In this document: one piece after another, positions 60,102-64,000 of the stretch
Layout of the letters: the number at the start of each line of letters is the position of its first letter
Position numbering within the stretch: the stretch's first letter is position 1
Assembly: GCF_003609635.1 (NCBI RefSeq)
Contig: NZ_MCIA01000006.1
Location: 124,001 to 188,000 of the forward strand
Source of the DNA: Lacrimispora algidixylanolytica
GTDB lineage: Bacteria; Bacillota; Clostridia; Lachnospirales; Lachnospiraceae
Direction: 5' to 3'
Length of the DNA: 64,000 nt
Position numbers and translations under genes: made by a program
Notes under the pieces: generated by a model
What the model was told of the DNA's origin: nothing
What the model saw: only the letters and a program-made list of their open reading frames with translations
Database searches by the model: none

Positions 60102-60977
60102 ATGGCAAAGGAAAAAACGGGTCACTCCGTAGAATCAAAAAAAACAAAGGCTATCAATGGAGTCATTTTTCTTCTCCTTCTCTTATTGGCGTCGGTCACC
60201 GTATATCCGGTGGTTTATATTGGGTTCGGGTCGTTTAAATTAAACAGTGAGTTGGTAAGCGGAGGCCTGCGGCTTTTGCCGGAAAAATTCATTCTGGATA
60301 ATTACGTTCAAGCATGGAAAATAGCCAATTTTTCCAGGTACACAGCAAACAGTCTTATGATCAGTTTTGGAGTCATGACGGTTTCTCTTTTTGTAAGCAG
60401 TATGGCTGGCTATGTCTTTTCTAGAAAAGAATTTCGGTTTAAAAGCCTTATTTTCAATGCAATGGTTATGTTTATGTTCATTAATGTAGGAAGTGCAGCC
60501 CTTCGTCCTTTATTTGAACTGGCAGTAAAGCTTCACATGAACAATTCTCTTTTATCCATAATATTAATATCCGCTGGAAGCGGACAGGCTACATATGTAT
60601 TTTTGATCCATGGCTTTATGAACAGCGTTCCAAAAGAACTAGACGAGGCGGCTAAAATGGATGGCTGCAGTTTCTTTGGAATCTACTGGAGAGTGATACT
60701 TCCAGTGCTTAAGCCGGCTCTTGCAAGTGTGGCGCTCTTGTCGTTTAGAGGTGGTTGGAATGAATACATTCTGCCTCTTATTTTTACCATGACCAATGAA
60801 AAACTTCGCCCTCTGACGGTAGGCGTAGTAGCGCTCCAAAATGCAGGAGATGGTGCAGCAGCCTGGAACATCCTGTTTGCAGGTTCTGCCATAGCAATTG
60901 TTCCTATTGTGTTGGTTTACATCTTTGCAAGCAGGCAGTTTATGGGTGGAATTACAGCCGGAGCCGTTAAGGGATGA
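60102..60977 (+). CDS. sugar ABC transporter permease, MalG/UgpE type
   Basis: A 291-residue permease. The start has AAGGGAGAG. The N-terminal helix is followed by YPVVYIGFGSFKLNSELVSG. The EAA loop reads PKELDEAAKMDGCSFFGIYW. The C-terminal FASRQFMGGITAGAVKG is the classical MalG end. It forms the channel with the previous permease for an oligosaccharide. Confidence 0.9.
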   Translation: MAKEKTGHSVESKKTKAINGVIFLLLLLLASVTVYPVVYIGFGSFKLNSELVSGGLRLLPEKFILDNYVQAWKIANFSRYTANSLMISFGVMTVSLFVSSMAGYVFSRKEFRFKSLIFNAMVMFMFINVGSAALRPLFELAVKLHMNNSLLSIILISAGSGQATYVFLIHGFMNSVPKELDEAAKMDGCSFFGIYWRVILPVLKPALASVALLSFRGGWNEYILPLIFTMTNEKLRPLTVGVVALQNAGDGAAAWNILFAGSAIAIVPIVLVYIFASRQFMGGITAGAVKG

Positions 60978-61004
60978 CAATATATAGGAAGAGAGGTAAA
61001 ATAA

Positions 61005-63434
61005 ATGGATTTAACATTGAATGAATACGGTTACATTACCAATTATCTTGTGAGCGGACGAAAAGAGACTCCCTACTCCAGTCTGGTATCGGGAAAGGAT
61101 CAGCTTGCCTGCGAAAAAGTCATGCGAAAAGAGTCAATTGACCACTGCATTGTCATGCCGGAAGGAGAAATTCGCTTAGGAGAACAAAGCTCCCTTGGGA
61201 TGCCTTGGGAATATTATTATACCTACGGAAACTGGTTTGTAGATAAGTCACTCTTTTATCCATTGTTAAAGAAGATTGAGCTACATGGAGCTGTAGTCCT
61301 GCATGTAGAAGAGGATTTGCAGGCCAAAGCCTGGTTATGGAGCTATGGGGCCGTTGATGTATGGGTAAACGGGGTGTACAACGGAGGTATTGAAACTCCT
61401 GTATATAAGCCGATTTCAAGAGAAGTCTTAACCCTTGACTTAAAAAAAGGAGACAATCTGATCTTTGTAAGACTCCAAAATCTTGGGGTAAGGGATACCA
61501 GAACCCTTTTTGCCATTCAGATACCAGGAGAGGAACGCAGTAAAATAAAGGTTAAGCTTCCCCATATGGAATCTGCGAAGGAGGCAGCAGCAGCGGGAGA
61601 CTGGCTGTCTGGTATTGTTTTAAAAGAGGGAATACTAAAGTTCCCATCGATTGCTCCGGAAAAAACTAAAATTGTTTACGATGCAAGGCCAGTAGACTTT
61701 TCCCAATATGGCAGCAGATATTCTAGAAAGAATATATCGGGTCAGGCAGAAGAAGCCCTTGTGCCTCATAATCCTTATTTCAGTGTGGAGATAAGTACAT
61801 GCGGACAGACCTTATCAAGAAGGTTTGAGCGACAGGAACTGCTTGATCCGGTATGGAGCGGGGGATCAGACCCGGATAAAAATAGAGAAAGAGTTTATGA
61901 AAGAATTGCTTCCGTTTTACAGATTCCAAGAGGAGACGGAGATAATTTTTCCATGTATCCAGTGCTTGCCCGTCGATATACAGGTGCTATTCATGCAATT
62001 GATGAAAAAGAAATTTATAAGTCCTTAGATCAGATAGAAAGCCGGAGAGATTGTTCAGATTTCCTATCCTGCGCTATGGCACGTTTCATGAAGCTCTATC
62101 CCATGGATGAGGCTATGGCTGCCCGCTGCAAAGAGGTTATGTTAAATTACCGCTATTGGATGGACGAGACCGGAAATGACGGAATGTGTTTTTGGAGTGA
62201 AAATCATTCTCTTATGTTCTTTGTCAGTGCCTATATTGCAGGAGACTGTTATCCTGAGGATGTATTTATTCGTTCCGGTAAGACCGGAAATGAGATGAAG
62301 GAAATTGCAGGAATTAGAATGAATGACTGGTTAAAGGAAACGCTTCAAGATGGATTTGATGAATTCCACAGCGGTGGTTATACTCCAATCACATTTGCTG
62401 CCCTTTTAAATGTTGTGGATTTTGGTGATGAAGAGCTTTCCAAACTGGCAGTAAAAACAACAGACCGCCTTCTTCATGATTTATCTCTTCAGACTTTCAA
62501 AGGGGTTTCTATTGCGCCAATGGGACGTGTATATAGAGAGGCACTTTACCCTTATGCTCAGGATATTCAAAGCTTAATTAATTTAATGGATCCAGAAGCT
62601 CCAGACTGGTTCAGTGAATGGGTTATATTCCTTGCTACAAGCAAGTACCAGATTCCGGTGGGGTTGAAAGCACGTATGAAAGAACCTCTTTCTCTGTGCT
62701 ACGATGAAAGCAACTCCAGTATTTGTATTGAAAAAAACGCTCATTATATGATGACCTCTGTTCAGTCAAATCACAAGGAGATACCAAGAAAATGGGAGAA
62801 TATCTACGGGAAAGAGGGAGTGGATATAGGTAGCTTTACTTACGTAAAGTCTTTAAATGAGTGCTTCCATGGAACGACTCAGTTTCAGCCTGGGGTATTT
62901 GGTTATCAGCAGCATATGTGGTATGCGTCTCTTGATCCGGCGGCAGTGGTATTTGTAACCCATCCGGGAGGAAGCTGCGAGGCCTGTTCAGTCAGGCCGG
63001 GATACTGGTTTGGCAATGGGATCATGCCGGCAATACGTCAGGTGAACAATATTATTTATGCCATTTACCGCATCCCAGAGAGTCACCCCATCCCATTTAC
63101 TCATGTTTACTGGCCACAGAGCAGGTTCTTAGAACAGGTGATGAGGGAGGGATGGCTTGCAGGAAGGGCGGGAACCGGATACGTTGGAATTTGGTGCAGC
63201 CATGTATTAAAGCCCTATCAAGACGAATTAACTGACTGTGAATACAGGGCAGACAGCAGAGATGCCGCCTATATCTGCATTTGCGGGAGCCAGGAAGAAT
63301 TTGAAACTCTAGAGGCGTTTATCAATGACTGTATCAAGAGAAATCCGGTCTATAAGGAAGGTCTTGCAACACTCCGGTGCGGCAGTGAGATACTAACTTA
63401 TGAAGCTTGTGAGAACCTGACCCAGTATATTTAA
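61005..63434 (+). CDS. uncharacterised large protein of a sugar-uptake operon, probable carbohydrate-active enzyme
   Basis: An 809-residue soluble protein without signal peptide, preceded by AAGAGAGGT. The N-terminal 200 residues look like beta-sandwich (carbohydrate-binding type) material, with WVNGVYNGGIETPVYKPISR. The middle part (about 330-560) is rich in helices with aromatic and acidic residues, such as NYRYWMDETGNDGMCFWSEN and DEFHSGGYTPITFAAL, as in alpha/alpha-barrel hydrolases or lyases. The C-terminal part is beta-rich. I do not recognise a family with certainty. It probably degrades a sugar imported by the ABC system before it. GH154-like is one guess only. Confidence 0.6.
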   Translation: MDLTLNEYGYITNYLVSGRKETPYSSLVSGKDQLACEKVMRKESIDHCIVMPEGEIRLGEQSSLGMPWEYYYTYGNWFVDKSLFYPLLKKIELHGAVVLHVEEDLQAKAWLWSYGAVDVWVNGVYNGGIETPVYKPISREVLTLDLKKGDNLIFVRLQNLGVRDTRTLFAIQIPGEERSKIKVKLPHMESAKEAAAAGDWLSGIVLKEGILKFPSIAPEKTKIVYDARPVDFSQYGSRYSRKNISGQAEEALVPHNPYFSVEISTCGQTLSRRFERQELLDPVWSGGSDPDKNRERVYERIASVLQIPRGDGDNFSMYPVLARRYTGAIHAIDEKEIYKSLDQIESRRDCSDFLSCAMARFMKLYPMDEAMAARCKEVMLNYRYWMDETGNDGMCFWSENHSLMFFVSAYIAGDCYPEDVFIRSGKTGNEMKEIAGIRMNDWLKETLQDGFDEFHSGGYTPITFAALLNVVDFGDEELSKLAVKTTDRLLHDLSLQTFKGVSIAPMGRVYREALYPYAQDIQSLINLMDPEAPDWFSEWVIFLATSKYQIPVGLKARMKEPLSLCYDESNSSICIEKNAHYMMTSVQSNHKEIPRKWENIYGKEGVDIGSFTYVKSLNECFHGTTQFQPGVFGYQQHMWYASLDPAAVVFVTHPGGSCEACSVRPGYWFGNGIMPAIRQVNNIIYAIYRIPESHPIPFTHVYWPQSRFLEQVMREGWLAGRAGTGYVGIWCSHVLKPYQDELTDCEYRADSRDAAYICICGSQEEFETLEAFINDCIKRNPVYKEGLATLRCGSEILTYEACENLTQYI

Positions 63435-63481
63435 GCTAGAAAAGAAGAAAGAATAAGTCGTGTTTTTTCCTATGGGTTATC

Positions 63482-63510
63482 TTGTAAAAAAAAGCCAAAT
63501 GTGGTATACT
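63482..63510 (+). promoter_or_regulatory. sigma-A promoter of the desulfoferrodoxin gene
   Basis: TTGTAA at 63482-63487 and TATACT at 63505-63510 are 17 bp apart, 47 bases before the start codon. Confidence 0.75.
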
Positions 63511-63556
63511 GACCAAGTAATTTCTTTCAGAAATAATACATAAGGAGGTTATTCAC

Positions 63557-63931
63557 ATGAAGTTTTTAAAGTGTAATCATTGCGGAAATATTGTTGCTGT
63601 TGTAGAAGAAAAGGGCGGTACCATTACCTGTTGTAACGATGAGATGAAGGAGCTGGTTGCCAATACCACTGACGCGGCTACTGAGAAGCATGTCCCAGTC
63701 ATTGAGCTAGATGGAAATCACGTTACCGTTACCGTTGGTCCGGTAGAACACCCAATGCTTCCTGAACACTTTATCGGTTGGATTGTTTTGGAGACAAAGC
63801 AGGGAAATCAGAGAAAGTTGTTAAGTCCAGGAGAGAAACCAGTTGCAAAGTTCATGCTTACAGAAGGCGATGAAGTGATTGCAGCGTATGAGTATTGTAA
63901 TCTCCATGGTTTATGGAAAGCAGAAGCATAA
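63557..63931 (+). CDS. dfx: desulfoferrodoxin (class I superoxide reductase)
   Basis: This 124-residue protein has both iron sites. The N-terminal desulforedoxin centre is Cys6, Cys9, Cys25 and Cys26 (LKCNHCGN, TCCNDE). The catalytic centre uses His46, His66, His72, Cys114 and His117 (EKHVPV, EHPMLPEHFIGW, YCNLHGLW). It reduces superoxide to peroxide in anaerobes without producing oxygen. AAGGAGG precedes the ATG. The gene is monocistronic with its own promoter and terminator. Confidence 0.95.
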   Translation: MKFLKCNHCGNIVAVVEEKGGTITCCNDEMKELVANTTDAATEKHVPVIELDGNHVTVTVGPVEHPMLPEHFIGWIVLETKQGNQRKLLSPGEKPVAKFMLTEGDEVIAAYEYCNLHGLWKAEA

Positions 63932-63943
63932 ACGAAAAGAGTG

Positions 63944-63980
63944 AAAAGCTCACAGGCCAAAGGGTCCGTGAGCTTTTTTT
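63944..63980 (+). terminator. intrinsic terminator of the desulfoferrodoxin gene
   Basis: AGCTCAC and GG (63947-63956) pair with CC and GTGAGCT (63966-63974) around AAAGGG-containing sequence, followed by a T-tract of seven. Confidence 0.85.
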
Positions 63981-64000
63981 AAGAAGCTTTGCTTAAACGA

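Noticed and set aside
1-64000. tRNA or rRNA genes, CRISPR arrays, prophage structural genes
   Set aside because: None was recognised by reading. A tRNAscan or CRISPR search was not possible here, so short genes could have been missed.

Overview
The window looks like chromosomal DNA of a low-to-moderate-GC Clostridia member, most likely Lachnospiraceae (Lacrimispora / Clostridium saccharolyticum-like). Supporting signs are strong AGGAGG-type ribosome sites, sigma-A promoters, RbsABC-type and YesMN-type sugar modules, dCache chemoreceptors, desulfoferrodoxin, and a metabolosome embedded in sugar catabolism. The genus is an inference from gene style. No rRNA or tRNA gene was seen.

Region 1 (about 0.5-19.8 kb) is the most striking part. 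A ribose-type ABC importer, an MtnK-like kinase and an MtnA-like isomerase form one operon. A DeoR-type regulator lies on the other strand, followed by a second, roughly 11.6 kb operon. That operon encodes a class II aldolase, a CoA-acylating aldehyde dehydrogenase, four BMC-H shell proteins, PduL, a EutN/CcmL pentamer, a signal-less solute-binding-fold protein, a CoA-disulfide-reductase/NADH-oxidase-like flavoprotein, two CoA-transferase-fold subunits, an iron alcohol dehydrogenase, and DhaK plus DhaL. Kinase, isomerase and aldolase are the three steps of the DHAP shunt, which salvages 5-deoxyribose or 5-methylthioribose to DHAP plus acetaldehyde or methylthioacetaldehyde. The window therefore appears to encode an encapsulated DHAP shunt: sugar enters, is phosphorylated and isomerised in the cytosol, is cleaved in or at the compartment, and the aldehyde goes to acyl-CoA, acyl phosphate and alcohol. 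Both operon promoters carry the same 16-bp sequence and related AT-rich repeats, so DeoR probably controls both.

Region 2 (19.8-24.2 kb) is an accessory stretch: a DUF1697 gene, a complete IS1595-family element with terminal repeats, an 8-bp target duplication and a P-loop kinase passenger gene, an HsmA-like membrane protein, a GNAT acetyltransferase and a CsoR/RcnR-type metal repressor. Region 3 (24.2-30.7 kb) is a nickel/peptide-type ABC importer with fused ATPases and two paralogous methyltransferases.

Region 4 (30.7-37 kb) holds TcdA, a rhodanese-TtcA fusion, an Rrf2 regulator, a secreted CAP-domain protein, cysteine synthase, an FMN reductase with a structured leader, and a pirin. Region 5 (37-46.2 kb) has three dCache chemoreceptors, a GNAT gene, and a lone tyrosine recombinase bracketed by 20-bp inverted repeats.

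Region 6 (46.2-49.7 kb) is a polar amino acid ABC transporter preceded by a 43-codon leader peptide containing Cys-Cys-Cys-Cys-Cys-Arg-Cys and an intrinsic terminator. This is a textbook attenuator layout and points to cysteine/cystine uptake. Region 7 (49.7-54 kb) is a TetR regulator with its palindromic operator and a two-gene ABC exporter. Region 8 (54-63.4 kb) is a YesMN two-component system divergent from a family 1 sugar ABC importer and a large uncharacterised, probably carbohydrate-active protein. The window ends with desulfoferrodoxin.
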